64,000 bases of DNA from Micropterus salmoides (taxonomy: Eukaryota > Chordata > Actinopteri > Centrarchiformes > Centrarchidae): the NCBI RefSeq assembly GCF_014851395.1, contig NW_024041373.1, positions 868,001 through 932,000 of the forward strand. The letters are read 5' to 3'. The number at the start of each line of letters is the position of its first letter. The first letter of the stretch is position 1. The translations under genes were made by a program, and so were the position numbers. Below the pieces are notes generated by a model that was given only the letters and a program-made list of their open reading frames with translations, did not search any database and was not told the DNA's origin. Shown piece by piece: positions 23,519 to 34,379 of the stretch.

Positions 23519-25078
23519 ATGGCAGAGGCCGGCCATCCTGTGTCGGAGCTGTACCCACTGGGGGAAGCTGTTTCTTTGGAGTCTACCCTCTGTGGTCAGC
23601 CACTCTTTGACACCTCCAAGAGGTCTATGCAGGCAATAACACCCCCCAGACTGACAGGGGTACCTGGTTACCCCTGCCAGGAGGAGGAGCCAAAGGAGGC
23701 TGTCAGTGTACCTCCTACCAGAGAAGCTAACTGTAGCAATCTGAGGGTCGGTGCGGAGCCTGGTGAACAGGAACATAGCCCATCGGAACACTGTGTGCCC
23801 CCCAGGGCTTTGAGCCACCCCCATACTCCGGCTGAGACACATACACCGTCACATCACAACAAGATAGTCGTTAATTCAATCAGTAACAACCCTCAAGCTA
23901 GCGGGACAGTGCAGAGCACAAAGCCAGCCTCCCTACCAGTTCACCGGAGTCACTCAGACACTTTACCTCTGGTTAAACAGGGATCCCCCGCCCCGGCTGC
24001 AGACACTAAGACTTGCGGACTTGTTTACCACGGAGGAGATAAGAGTATCCAAGAGGCTGAGAGTTGCTCCATGTTAGCTTGCAAGCAGCCCATGCAGCTG
24101 CAGCAGTGCAACATCATCACCACTATCTGCAGAGGGGCCAACAGTGGAGAAGGTGGTGCACAGCAGCCTCAGAGCAGGTGTGTCTGCCTCTCGTCCCCCA
24201 AGGCAGCAGCCAAAGTGGAAGGTGCTCAAGAGAAGGGTGATCTTCCCCTTATATGTGACAATGCACTCTGCTACGGCTCTTATATCCATCATGGCAATTT
24301 TGAGGACACCTTTGCTGCTTACTGCCATCCCCAGCCAATCCCAGCCCCCTCCCAGCTGCTGCCACCCATGGCAGGCGTGGAGCCATGCAACATCCAGCGT
24401 GCAGCGGGACCTCTTTCAGCGACGAACCACCTCACCCCGCCTCGCCTCATCTCCTCTGTCAGTGACACCGGCCTGGATGCCAAACACCTGCTGCGGTGCT
24501 GCAACCTCAACTACTCTTGGATCAGCTCGCTGCCTCCTGGTTCTGGGCCGCAATCTCAAAAATATTTTGGTGGAGAGGAGTGCTGCAGCAGTCCCGCTCA
24601 CCATGTCAGAACCACGACCCGAGACACAGGGACTATGACAGCCCACACAGAGCTGAGGGATGTTGGGGTGCAGACAGGACAGACTGCCACACCCCATGTG
24701 TTCCCCCAAATCTGTCTGACAGAAGAGAGCGGGAGTGAGACTTCACGCAGCCAAAATCAGAACACCGACAGGCATGGAGGCAGGAAAAAGGGTGGTGCTT
24801 CCAAGTCCCCGGTAAAGGAGGTGAAGTGGGATGCGGAAGGGATGACATGGGAGGTGTACGGGGCCTCGGTGGATCCTGAGGAGCTGGGCCTGGCCATCCA
24901 GAAACACCTGGAGTTGCAGATCAAGGAGACAGCAAGCCATGCAGCCAAGCTGTCGCAACAGAACAACAATACCTCCCGGCAGAGCGGGACCACCAGCAGT
25001 CAGAGAAAGAGGAGCAAGATGATGGGCTCCATCCCAACCCCGGCCTGCTGCGCTCGCACCACTACAGCTGTCGACTAA
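23519..25078 (+). CDS. gprin2: G protein-regulated inducer of neurite outgrowth family protein (GPRIN2-like)
   Basis: 519-residue protein in a single coding exon, as is usual for GPRIN genes. In mammals these proteins bind activated Gi/o/z alpha subunits at the membrane and promote neurite outgrowth. The family-defining C-terminal block is clear at about residues 432-480: VKEVKWDAEGMTWEVYGASV, then DPEELGLAIQKHLELQI. The rest is low-complexity, rich in Ser, Pro, Thr and Gln, with LLRCC and DVGVQTG motifs. A basic stretch (QRKRSK) and paired cysteines (510-511) near the end could support membrane attachment, but the cysteines are followed by eight more residues. The length and the ndst2 neighbour favour GPRIN2 over the longer GPRIN1 and GPRIN3, but the paralogue is uncertain. 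The start is the first ATG after the acceptor; its context is weak (T at -3, G at +4). Confidence 0.75.
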   Translation: MAEAGHPVSELYPLGEAVSLESTLCGQPLFDTSKRSMQAITPPRLTGVPGYPCQEEEPKEAVSVPPTREANCSNLRVGAEPGEQEHSPSEHCVPPRALSHPHTPAETHTPSHHNKIVVNSISNNPQASGTVQSTKPASLPVHRSHSDTLPLVKQGSPAPAADTKTCGLVYHGGDKSIQEAESCSMLACKQPMQLQQCNIITTICRGANSGEGGAQQPQSRCVCLSSPKAAAKVEGAQEKGDLPLICDNALCYGSYIHHGNFEDTFAAYCHPQPIPAPSQLLPPMAGVEPCNIQRAAGPLSATNHLTPPRLISSVSDTGLDAKHLLRCCNLNYSWISSLPPGSGPQSQKYFGGEECCSSPAHHVRTTTRDTGTMTAHTELRDVGVQTGQTATPHVFPQICLTEESGSETSRSQNQNTDRHGGRKKGGASKSPVKEVKWDAEGMTWEVYGASVDPEELGLAIQKHLELQIKETASHAAKLSQQNNNTSRQSGTTSSQRKRSKMMGSIPTPACCARTTTAVD

Positions 25079-25505
25079 CTGACCAGCTGACTGATGGACA
25101 CGACAGAACCTGAACACTGTGTTCAGTAGCCTGGATGGCTACTCAAAGCCTCAGCCTCAAATGTCTCCCATCTAATCAGAAGGTCTGTGGACTAATCTGC
25201 ATACTACTACTAAGAATGGCCTGCATAGCAGAATCAAAGGAAAAGCTTCAGCTGAAACGATTAAGATTTGTCATCAGTATGAAAAAAAGTGCTGAAGATG
25301 ATGAAACAAACTATTTATCTTTCATCGTTTGTTATCAATGGTTCTGGTTATCTATTAGAAGATCCCTGCAGCTGTGCACTGCCAGTGTTTTCAGAGGGCC
25401 ACTCCATACAGGTGTGTCTTCATAATAAATTACTCACAGGAAATATAGCATACATAATGAAACAACACCTGTGTGGTGTGAAGCAATCTGATACAACAGT
25501 CCTGC

Positions 25506-25511
25506 AATAAA
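25506..25511 (+). terminator. gprin2: Candidate polyadenylation signal of the GPRIN-family gene
   Basis: AATAAA 428 bases after the stop codon, in a plausible 3' UTR. Confidence 0.5.
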
Positions 25512-25572
25512 TACTACTCTTAACACTAAGCTTATAATGAATGTGTGGGGTCACAATACAGAGACACATCGA

Positions 25573-25653
25573 CCTAACCCTAACCCAAGCTCACACTAAC
25601 CCTAACCCAAGCTCACACTAACCCTAACCCAAGCTCACACTAACCCTAACCCA
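25573..25653 (+). repeat. 22-bp minisatellite containing telomere-like CCCTAA units
   Basis: About 3.7 copies of a 22-base unit, ctaaccctaacccaagctca plus ca. Each unit holds two vertebrate telomere-type CTAACC steps followed by a constant spacer (aagctcacac). Copies are identical by eye, so the array is young or homogenised. Confidence 0.92.
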
Positions 25654-25659
25654 TGACCA

Positions 25660-27700
25660 GTTACATCATTGCTTCTCCTTCCCCTCCCTGGAACTTTGCG
25701 GTTTTGGTGTTCCTCCTCCTGGCTGACTTGGACTCCACATGGCGTATGGGGTCTTGAGTGACATGCATTGGCACATGTCAGTGGCAGTCCCACTCAGGAG
25801 GGTGACCCTAATCCCCCACATCCCAGTCTAAAGCCTCAGAATCTACCGTAGAGTCAAATCAACACCTCTCTTACACGGTCCCAACAAAAAGTGAACATTA
25901 AAAGCACACACATACACAGAAAAAGGAAATGAGTATCATAATAATACTGTAAGAAAAGTAAAAAGTCTGCTGATCAAGTCCTGTGGGAGAGAAGTAAAGA
26001 CCTTGTGGCCTCCAAAATCAATAAATACTGCACATACTGTATGTGTTTGCGGAATTCAGACTATGGAAACAAGATGCTAGTCTTTTATTGAGTGTGTGAT
26101 GGACACATTTACATTCTTCCATGTGTTAACTTAGTCTACCTGTATTTCATCAACATGGTTTAAGCTCTTGAGTTGGCAGTTTCAGTACATCTTCCTTTCC
26201 TGCATATTTATTATGAGTCTCTTTGCTGAGATGTTTTTGGATTTTGGTTTTTGGCAATTTTGGATGTGATTTAAATGACACCAGGCATACTGTGTATAGT
26301 TTGTGTACTGTTCTACTGTATGAACAAACAGGAACATGATCAATCTTCACAGAATCTATTTTAACCAAATATACTGAAAGACCAACAACATTAGAACATT
26401 TGAAACCATTGTGAGACTTTCTCTGACTCATTCATCTAACTTCATGAATATGCTGTAAAATGCCTGGATTCCTGTGGGAATAGAGCATACTAATATAGGT
26501 GTATGCAAATAAATGTACAGTAACAAGAGAATATAGTCCATGGACAGATCGCAGTGGAATGTCATGGTGAAACGATGACCTTTGTTTAATAAAAAGAAAC
26601 CAACGGTTGGTTATACCTAACTGGTAAACCACAACTAAGCTTTATCATCTACCCAAATATACCCCATGCTACATCCTTCATTGTCTTCTTTATTTTATCT
26701 AACCTTGAGTAATTTATGGGATTAGGCTTAGGTATTGGTTGTGTTTTGGTGTTTGAATTGTATGTAATTTTCTTAAATGATAAATTATTTAATGTGTTTT
26801 AAAATGTGCTCCATCCAACTTCAAAGTATTTTATGCTTATTGAGTGTTAGCTTCTCAAAAATCAATAAAAAGACTGAACTCCAATTGTATTTTCCTGGAT
26901 TTAATTAAATTAAGATGAAATTATATTCACATATCTTTTCAAACACATTTGAAAAATTGAGGACAATGGAAATATGGGTACACATTTCAGGATCATCTTT
27001 GAAATATGGGATTACTTGGTCATGTAGTTTCTGTGGTACGTTATGCTTCTTAAAAAATAACATCAAAATCAAAAAACAAACAAAAGTAAAATAAAAAATC
27101 ACAGCTGCATGCTGTTTTCAGTGAGTAAATGACTATAATTAATAAATGGTACAGTAATCAATAATAAATGATATACATGTTTAAATAGATTCATTTTAAA
27201 GATTCATAGTTGATTAAATAAATACATTGAAAATGTCTCTTTATTTTTCACCTCCACACTTTTCATATTTATCACTTTTCTCTTCATGCACAAATCTATT
27301 CCCATTTTGCCCATGCAGCATTCCCAACTTTTTTGTTGGATGTAAGCTAATATTAATGATATGAACACTTATTTTTAACTCATTGTATAATAATATATGT
27401 ATATGATTTTGTCTTTGTGTTATCTGATAGCTCGTTGATGACATGTGTCTGCAGGGGGGTTATTGACAGTACTAGACAGAAATCTGTCACATTTAAATAC
27501 TGGGGGTTTTGAAGCCACAGTAGAAAACTAGTAATCAGAATATTATAATGTGTCAGTGGGGAATTTTTCACCCTGTCAATGGTACAGATGTATTTACCAT
27601 TCTACATTATAGGCAGATGACATTCAAATGGGGAAATGGTCAAAAGCTTCTGAATGTAAATTTGTGTACATCTGAACCAAGAGGAAGAGCCTCAACCTCC
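25660..27700. other. Intergenic, no recognisable feature
   Basis: AT-rich sequence with only short, non-conserved open frames on both strands. I see no gene or classifiable repeat. Confidence 0.6.
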
Positions 27701-29815
27701 CTCACTGAAAACCAACAGTGAGGATTCACCATCTATACCCCCCCAATCCCCATCTAGGTCACCCTTATCTCCAGACACATTTTCTCCCCTCTCCTCCCTG
27801 TTGGACTTCACTGATCACATGGAAGACCTGGTTAGAGCTGGGACCAAATTTACTCCCCGCACCTTCCCTCGCTCTACTCCCGTTCTCTCTACCCTAAACC
27901 CCCCTCACCGTCCACCTCCACCACTGGCTCTAAGTCCTCCAGGTTTGACACGTGTCACAAATACAGCGCCCAACCCGCTCCGCAATGGCGAAAAAGCCCA
28001 GTAAGCTCTGTCTAATATGTGCTGGGTCCAGGCTACAAGGAAAATAGCACTCATGACTCTTCCCAGGAGAAGACGGGGCCCAATGTGCTGGTGGTCTTCT
28101 CCATCCCTGTCTTGATAGGTAACAGAAAAAGCATGGTGAATGTGTTAAGAAACAGGAAGCACTCAACATATCCTGCAAATTTAGTATTAATTCCTCGTCA
28201 GCCGCAGCCTGTCGAAAAAAGTGGGCCAGATAATGTTTTTAACACACTAAAATTTAGCTTTGTTAAATGTTAGGTCTTTGGAAGAAAAAAACATTTTTAA
28301 TCAATGATTTTATAATCACTCACAATCTTAATTTCATGTTTTTAACTGAAACTTGGTTGGACCAAGATAACAGTGCAGCTGTCCTTATCGAGTCTACCCC
28401 TCCCAGCTTCAGTTTCATGAGTGAAGCTAAAGTGCATAAGAGAGGAGGTGGAGTTGCCATTTTGTTTAATGACTCCCTCCAATGCAAAAAGATGTCTTAT
28501 GGGAATGTTGCTTCTTTTGAACATGTGGCTCTTCAGCTGAATTCCTCTTCTCAAGCTATTTTTCTAAATATCTACAGGCCCCCTAAATACTGTGCAAACT
28601 TTTTGATGACTTTGCTGAACTACTGTCTATAACCTGTTTGGACCTTGACTAACAAATCCTCAGGACAGAGGGACTAAAGAGGGACTGTGTTGTGTTCTTG
28701 ATAATTATGGACTGACTCAACGTGACGGAGCCCACACACAGGCACACTTTGGACTTAGTCATCTCCAAGGGTCTGAACATTTCCAAGGTTGTGGTGACTG
28801 ATGTTGCTCTCTCTGATCATTCCTGTGTTTTCTTTGAGAGTGCTATCTGCACACAAATGTTCAGAGGTAATCATAAGACGGCATATCACTGAAAACACTA
28901 GTGAAAAATTTATTCAGTGAATGAGCTTGTAGATAATTTCATTTCTAAAATTACAAATGTTATTGATGCCATTGCACCAGCCAAGGTGAAGGTGGTCTCT
29001 GGTAAGAGAAGATCTCCATGGAGAAATGCCACGCTGATAAGAATAGAAAAAGAGTGTCGAAAAGCTGAACGCAGGTGGCGGAAAACAAATCTCCAGGTTC
29101 ATTATGACATCTATAAAGAGAGACTTCGCATTTATAATTTAGAACTGAGAAATGCAAGGCGGCCCTTCTTCTCTGACATCATCACCAAAAACACTAATAA
29201 TGCACGTGCCCGTGCACGTGCTACTGTTGACAGGCTAACCAACCCTCCTGTGTCTGTAGCCTCTGAACCTCTATCCACCAGGGCCTGCAATGAATTTGCC
29301 ACCTTCTTCACAGACAAAATTCAAACAACTTAACTTAAACACAATTCATATAGCATGAGACAATTTGATTCTATTAACCATAAAAACCTGGAGGACATAA
29401 TACAACATCTGAATGTTGCCTTGATATTCTGCCAACAGGTTTTTTCAAAAATGTTTCTAAATGCATGGCCTCAGATCTACTACAAATTGTCAACATGTCT
29501 CTCCTCTCAGGTTTTTTCCCACAGGCCCTGAAAACTGCAGTCATTAAGCCACTCTTAAAAAAGAGCAATTTAAAATCAAATTTTTAAAATCAATGAAAAG
29601 GCTGTTTTTCAACAGCTTAGTGCTTTCTTGGCACTAAATAACTGTTTTGATGTCTTCCAGTCAGGTTTTCGACCACACCACAGCACTGAGACGGCTCTTG
29701 TTAAGGTCTTCAGTGACATCCATTTAAACACTGACAGTGGCAGACCTTCAGTCGACATGGTCGACCACAACATATTGTTTTATCATATTTTACTGATAAA
29801 AACATGCATCATATG
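27700..29815 (+). mobile_element. Decayed L2-type LINE (endonuclease and start of reverse transcriptase)
   Basis: The best-preserved piece, 28267-28632, encodes part of an apurinic-type endonuclease: MFLTETWLDQDNSA, KRGGGVAILFND and IYRPPKY. It is followed in other frames by TLDLVISKGLNISKVVVTDV and ALSDHSCVFF near 28740-28840, then a linker at 28917-29333. The reverse transcriptase start FQSGFRPHHSTETALVKVF lies at 29657-29713, and the copy breaks off near 29790 after VDHNILF. Several stops and frame changes separate these blocks, so it is a pseudo-element. The order and wording match the L2-type fish LINEs I know. Confidence 0.85.
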
Positions 29816-29827
29816 AATTAATTAAAC

Positions 29828-29860
29828 ATGTTTGTTTGTTTGTTTGTTTGTTTGTTTACT
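29828..29860 (+). repeat. (TTTG)n microsatellite
   Basis: About seven TTTG units close to the break point of the decayed LINE. Confidence 0.9.
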
Positions 29861-30579
29861 TTATTTATACCCGTAGGTAAATTTGTTTTACAGTGCAATG
29901 ACATTCTATGGCATCCAGTACAAAAAACAACACACAACACAGAACATCACACTACACATAAGGACAGATAAAATAAATAAATAAAATAAAAAATTCATTA
30001 ATTACATGTGGCAGTTAACTGATCAGGTTGTTTCTTAATTAAACAAGCATTTAACACTTTCACATGCTTTACAAAAAGTACATTGATTACTGATTCTGCA
30101 GTATGAACACTATGAATTCATCCCAGATCATCATCATCCTACCTACTTATCAGGCTGTTTGGCAGACCCAAACCATCAAATCCAAGCCGACACATAAAAA
30201 GCTAATTTTGAGCATAAAAGGCAGTTGTTGTTTTTTTTACACACAATCAAAATTTTGTTGGAAAAATCAACTGCATTAACATCATGTACCAACAAAAATC
30301 TATGATATTATATGTACAGTAAAAAAAACCAAATACATACCTTTATACAGTAACTACATGAGCCAACAATTTAACAGGTAAATTGTTTTACTTGTAAGTT
30401 ATGCCAGAGTCAAATAACTTCAATTCTGAATATTTAGCAGTATAAGTTTAGTTGTGCCTTATATATTTCTGAAGCTACATGTCTTCCTTTAATTCATAAT
30501 ATATCTAAGTTGGTGAATTGAAGATTGAGTATGAAGCTAATTTATTGGAGATATGCAGTGATCACATCTGGGCATGGTC

Positions 30580-30930
30580 AGAATCAGAATCAGCTTTATT
30601 GCCAAGTATGTGTGCACATACGAGGAATTTGACTCTGGATTGTACATTGCTCACGATGTCCTTACTCATACAAAAATACAAAATCACAATAATAAAAATA
30701 AAATATAATCAGACAGACTTCAGTGTAGACAACACAAATGTCACATTACGAACAAAATCAATATAGACATATTGAGAAATAGTGCAGTGAGCAGAGTGCA
30801 AAGGATGCAGGAGTATGTACATGTCGGAGGTTGATGTGATATACAGGTACATATACATGCATACATGTACACATGTACACATGTACACAGTGCAATGAAG
30901 CACAGTGCAAAGGATGGTGGAATAAATAGG
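30580..30930 (-). repeat. LINE/SINE 3'-tail repeat, left arm of an inverted pair
   Basis: agaatcagaatcagctttat followed by tgccaagtatgtgtgcacat is a common fish repeat tail, here read from its 3' end, so the element is on the minus strand. It includes gtgcagtgagcagagtgcaa and ggatgcaggag. Related wording reappears in reverse complement at 31465-31690. Confidence 0.65.
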
Positions 30931-31464
30931 TATAAGTATTTTGTGCAGGAGTAATGACTTGAGGTAGGTGGATTTGGTATACAGTATCTACAATATGACA
31001 ATATAACAGTATGAACAGCACGGTGTTGACCTCATTATCACAACAAGCTGTAGTACTCTGCTAAATGTGACACGGGCCACATTTCAAAGGAAGATGAGAA
31101 CAACATGTTCATTTACTGTAAGTTTAGTCTGATAAACTGCATGAAGCAGCCCTTAATCCTTAACTTACCTTATGACACATGGTTAAAGACGTAGAGACCT
31201 ACAAAGAGCATGAATGAAAGTTTCAGAGCTGTTAGATGACGGCCTCAAAGTGCTGCAGAGCTTCCTGTTTTACTGCTTTATAAATGTAAGTCGTTACAAC
31301 CCACCTCTGCTGATACGATTTCCAATAAGACACCTTACTGTCGGCAACAGGAAGCAGGGTTTTTGACTCTGCTGTGGGAGAACTGGCAGCTGGTTCACTG
31401 TAATGGCTTCAACAAATATAAATAAAATATGTTTTTATTAGTTTTTAGCTGTAAGTTGATGTTT

Positions 31465-31690
31465 AGCTGTATCTCATCCACCTCTGACATGTACATAATA
31501 ATGATAATAATAATTTTACTCCTGCATCCTTTGTACTCTGCTCATTGCACTATTGTCTCAATTGGTCTTGTTTTTGTTTATAGTGTGTATATGTGTTCTC
31601 TATACTGTAGCCTGTGTCTGATTTTATTATTGTAAATTTGTATGAGTAAGCACATTGTGAGCAATGCTGAGTCAAATTCATTGTACCAGA
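31465..31690 (+). repeat. LINE/SINE 3'-tail repeat, right arm of an inverted pair
   Basis: ctcctgcatcctttgtactc and tgctcattgcactattgtct are the reverse complement, with changes, of the left-arm copy near 30780-30815. The right end gtcaaattcattgtacc is the degenerate tail. The arms are about 0.5 kb apart and in opposite orientation. Confidence 0.6.
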
Positions 31691-32199
31691 AATGTGAGAT
31701 GATCAGGCTGTCTGAGGGACCGGGGAGAAAAAAACTAAAAGGGCACCAGCTTCACATGGTGGGGCAACAGGATGCAGAAACTGAACAATTTGGCATTCAT
31801 TTTCGGTGAAGCCTAGGATAAACGATCGGTATTCTCAAATCATTTCTAATTTCTGGACTATTTTGGGGGCTGGGCAAGTGCCAGAATTTTAAGACTGTCT
31901 AAAAAACTGACCATAGCTGTCCCATGACCTTAGCAAGACTCAGGAGGTCGCTAATGGAAAGTTGAATGACAGTTTCTCGATTTACAACAGGCCTGCAAGA
32001 ACTCCCAGAGCATGAACAGCAAAGGTTGAGAGCCTACTCTAACAACCAAAGACAGTTTAGTTAATCACAACTTCCTTGGCCTGATGTTGCCTAGGATTTT
32101 TTTTCCTAGGAAATTTTATATCTGAGCTACAAATACTGAAGTAGTAGTCGTAGAAGGTGGAACTAGTTTCAGGGGTTAAGTCCAGTAGTTAGGTGATGG

Positions 32200-32680
32200 C
32201 CCTTCTCCAAATAAATAAATGCCACGCAGAGACTTTGAAAGAGTAATCCATGCATTTATAACATCTCGTCTAGACTACTGTAATTCATTGAATGTTGGAG
32301 TGTATCAGTCATCTCTCCATTGGTTACAGTTAGTCCAGAATGCAGCTGCTCGACTTCTGAAAAAGCAGGAGCACATTACTCCAGTTTTAGCCTTGCTCCG
32401 CTGGCTTCCTGTGCACTTTAGGACTGATTTGACTGAAGATTTTATTGCTTGTTTTTAAAACCTTAAATGGGTTGGCACCTTCTTATGTATCAGAACTTTT
32501 ACATGTACACACTCCTGTCAGGGCACTGAAGTCATCCAATCAGAAGCTCCTCCATGTCCCGACATCCAGGTTAAAAACTAAAGGTGACCGGGCCTTTTCA
32601 GTGGCTGCTCCTAATCTTTGGAATCCTTCAAATTCTTGCTGAAGACCCATCTCTCTTCACTGGCCTTCAAACAATTCAAT
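32200..32680 (+). mobile_element. L2-type LINE 3' coding end, + orientation
   Basis: Translation gives FERVIHAFITSRLDYCNSL, LVQNAAARLLKKQEHITPVL and RWLPVHFRTD. A frame change then leads to LVFKTLNGLAPSYVSELL, LLHVPTSRLKTKGDRAFS and AAPNLWN. These are the C-terminal motifs of L2-type polyproteins downstream of the reverse transcriptase. The 5' part is missing, and one frameshift near 32445 is visible. Confidence 0.85.
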
Positions 32681-34050
32681 TTCAATTCAGTTTTATTTAT
32701 ATAGCACCAAATCACAACAACAGTTATCTCACAGCGCTTTTCATAAAAGAGCAGGTCTAGACCGTACTCTGTGATGATATTTACAGAAGCCCAACAGTTC
32801 CCACCAAGAGCAGCACTAGGAGACAGAGGCAAGGAAAAACTTCCTTTTAAGAGGCAGAAACCTCGAGCAGAACCATGGCTCAGGGTGGGCGGCCATCTGC
32901 CTCGACCGGTTGGGGTGAAGGAGAGAGGGAGAGAGAGAGAGAGAGAGGGGGAGAGGGCAAGAGAGGAACAGAGAGAAAAAGAGAGGGATGGAAGGAGAGA
33001 GAGAGGGGAGGGAGGCAGCCTACACAATATACACACAGAGGTACAGACAGTGAAGGTGATGTTGCTATAGACTAAATGAAAAATGGTACAGATATTTATA
33101 GTAGTGTTAATGGTAACCATCGTAATGTTAATGATTATAATAACAATAATAACAATAAGACTAGCAACAATAGTCGTTGCAGCAGAGGGTGTCGAGCAGG
33201 AACATGGGGGCAGCAGGTGACCCGCAACCACAGATCCAGACTCCACAGCTCCAGAGCCAGAAACACCTGCAGGAAGTGATAGGAGAGAGGAGAGGGACGA
33301 GAAAGCACAAGACTACCAGAAAGGGGAGAAGTTGTGTTAGTAACATGCATTAATGGGATGAGGTTGCATACAGAGGGAGAGAAAGTAGAGGAGAGAGGAG
33401 CTCAGTGCATCATGGGAAATCCCCCGGCAGTCTAGGCCTATAGCAGCATAACTAAGGGATGGTTCAGGACTACCTGAGCCAGCCCTAACTATAAGCTTTA
33501 TCAAAGAGGAAAGTCTTAAGCCTACTCTTAAATGTGGAGATGGTGTCTGCCTCCTGAACCCAAACTGGAACCTGGTTCCACAGGAGAGGAGCTTGATAGC
33601 TGAACGCTCTGGCTCCTAGTCTACTTTTGGAGACTCTAGGAACCACAGTAACCCTGCATTCTGGGAGCACAGTGCTCTGGTGGGGTAGTAAGGTGCTATG
33701 AGCTCTTTAAGATAAGATGGTGCCTGACCATTGAGAGCTTTGTAGGTAAGAAGAATGATTTCAAATTCTATTCTGGATTTTACTGGAAGCCAATGCAAAG
33801 AAGCTAAAACAGGAGAAATGTGATCTCTTTTCTTGTTTCCTGTCAGAACACGTGCTGCAGCATTCTGGATCAGCGGAAGAGTCTTAACGGACTTTTTTGA
33901 GCAGCCTGATAATAAGGAATTGCAGTAATCCAGCCTAGAAGTAACAAATGCATGGACTAGTTTTTCTGCATCATTTTTAGACAGGATGTTCCTGATTTTT
34001 GCATTTGCATTTGATTTGAGCATTGACATTACTGACCTTTTCTGCTGTTT
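32680..34050 (-). mobile_element. L2-type LINE 3' end with full 3' UTR, minus orientation
   Basis: On the minus strand, 34029-33616 reads VHAFVTSRLDYCNSLLSG, LPLIQNAAARVLTG and DHISPVLASLHWLPV. The frame then shifts into 33670-33485, which reads RVSKSRLGARAFSYQAPLLW and STFKSRLKTFLFDKAYS. The 3' UTR follows and ends near 32690 in ggtgctatataaataaaact. It contains a purine-rich (GA)n block at 32920-33015. Tail copies of this same family occur at 15970-16160, 42478-42600 and 57385-57485. Confidence 0.85.
32920..33015 (+). repeat. GA-rich low-complexity block
   Basis: Nearly pure purine run of GA and GGGA units about 95 bases long, inside the 3' UTR of the minus-strand L2-type element. Confidence 0.85.
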
Positions 34051-34229
34051 TTGTCGTGTAGCTATATTTGTTGTGCATTCTGAACCTGGAAAGCACTCCC
34101 ACTAGGGTTGTTTTTAAATGTGCTATAGAACTAAACATGAACTATATCAGCAGTCAAAAAGAGACAGCTGAACCACGTGATCATCTGTCTAACCTCGAAT
34201 CCATTTTGTTCCATGTATTCAAAGTTTGA

Positions 34230-34379
34230 CTTAATATCTATCCTCTGCAATATGCACTCTTAGGTATTTGTGTATGGCATTTGACCGTGACGTTGGTTTT
34301 GATGGGGAGAAGAAGTGATGCAACGTTAGTAAAAATCGGAGCGGAAGTGTGGGCGGAGCGAAGCAGACGACACGGCAAG
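34230..34379 (+). promoter_or_regulatory. polr1c: polr1c proximal promoter / 5' UTR with ETS-like, GC-box and YY1-type motifs
   Basis: Just before the ATG are gcggaagtg (ETS-like) and gggcggagc (GC-box-like). AAGATGGCGGC at 34377-34387 overlaps the start codon and matches the YY1 consensus. There is no TATA box at a useful distance. These fit a housekeeping promoter with a very short 5' UTR. Motif calls are by eye. Confidence 0.55.

Noticed and set aside
23372..23842. 156-residue minus-strand open frame overlapping the GPRIN start
   Set aside because: It is antisense to a conserved coding exon, has no recognisable domain, and the + strand protein explains the open frame.
25573..25653. CRISPR-like array or true telomere
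   Set aside because: Units are contiguous without unique spacers, in a vertebrate genome, and the telomeric words are interrupted by a fixed non-telomeric spacer.
28267..29333. Open frames that could be taken for host genes
   Set aside because: They encode LINE endonuclease and linker pieces in several frames with stops between them.
32611..33246. 211-residue minus-strand frame
   Set aside because: It is the GA-rich low-complexity 3' UTR of an L2-type LINE read as Ser/Leu repeats.
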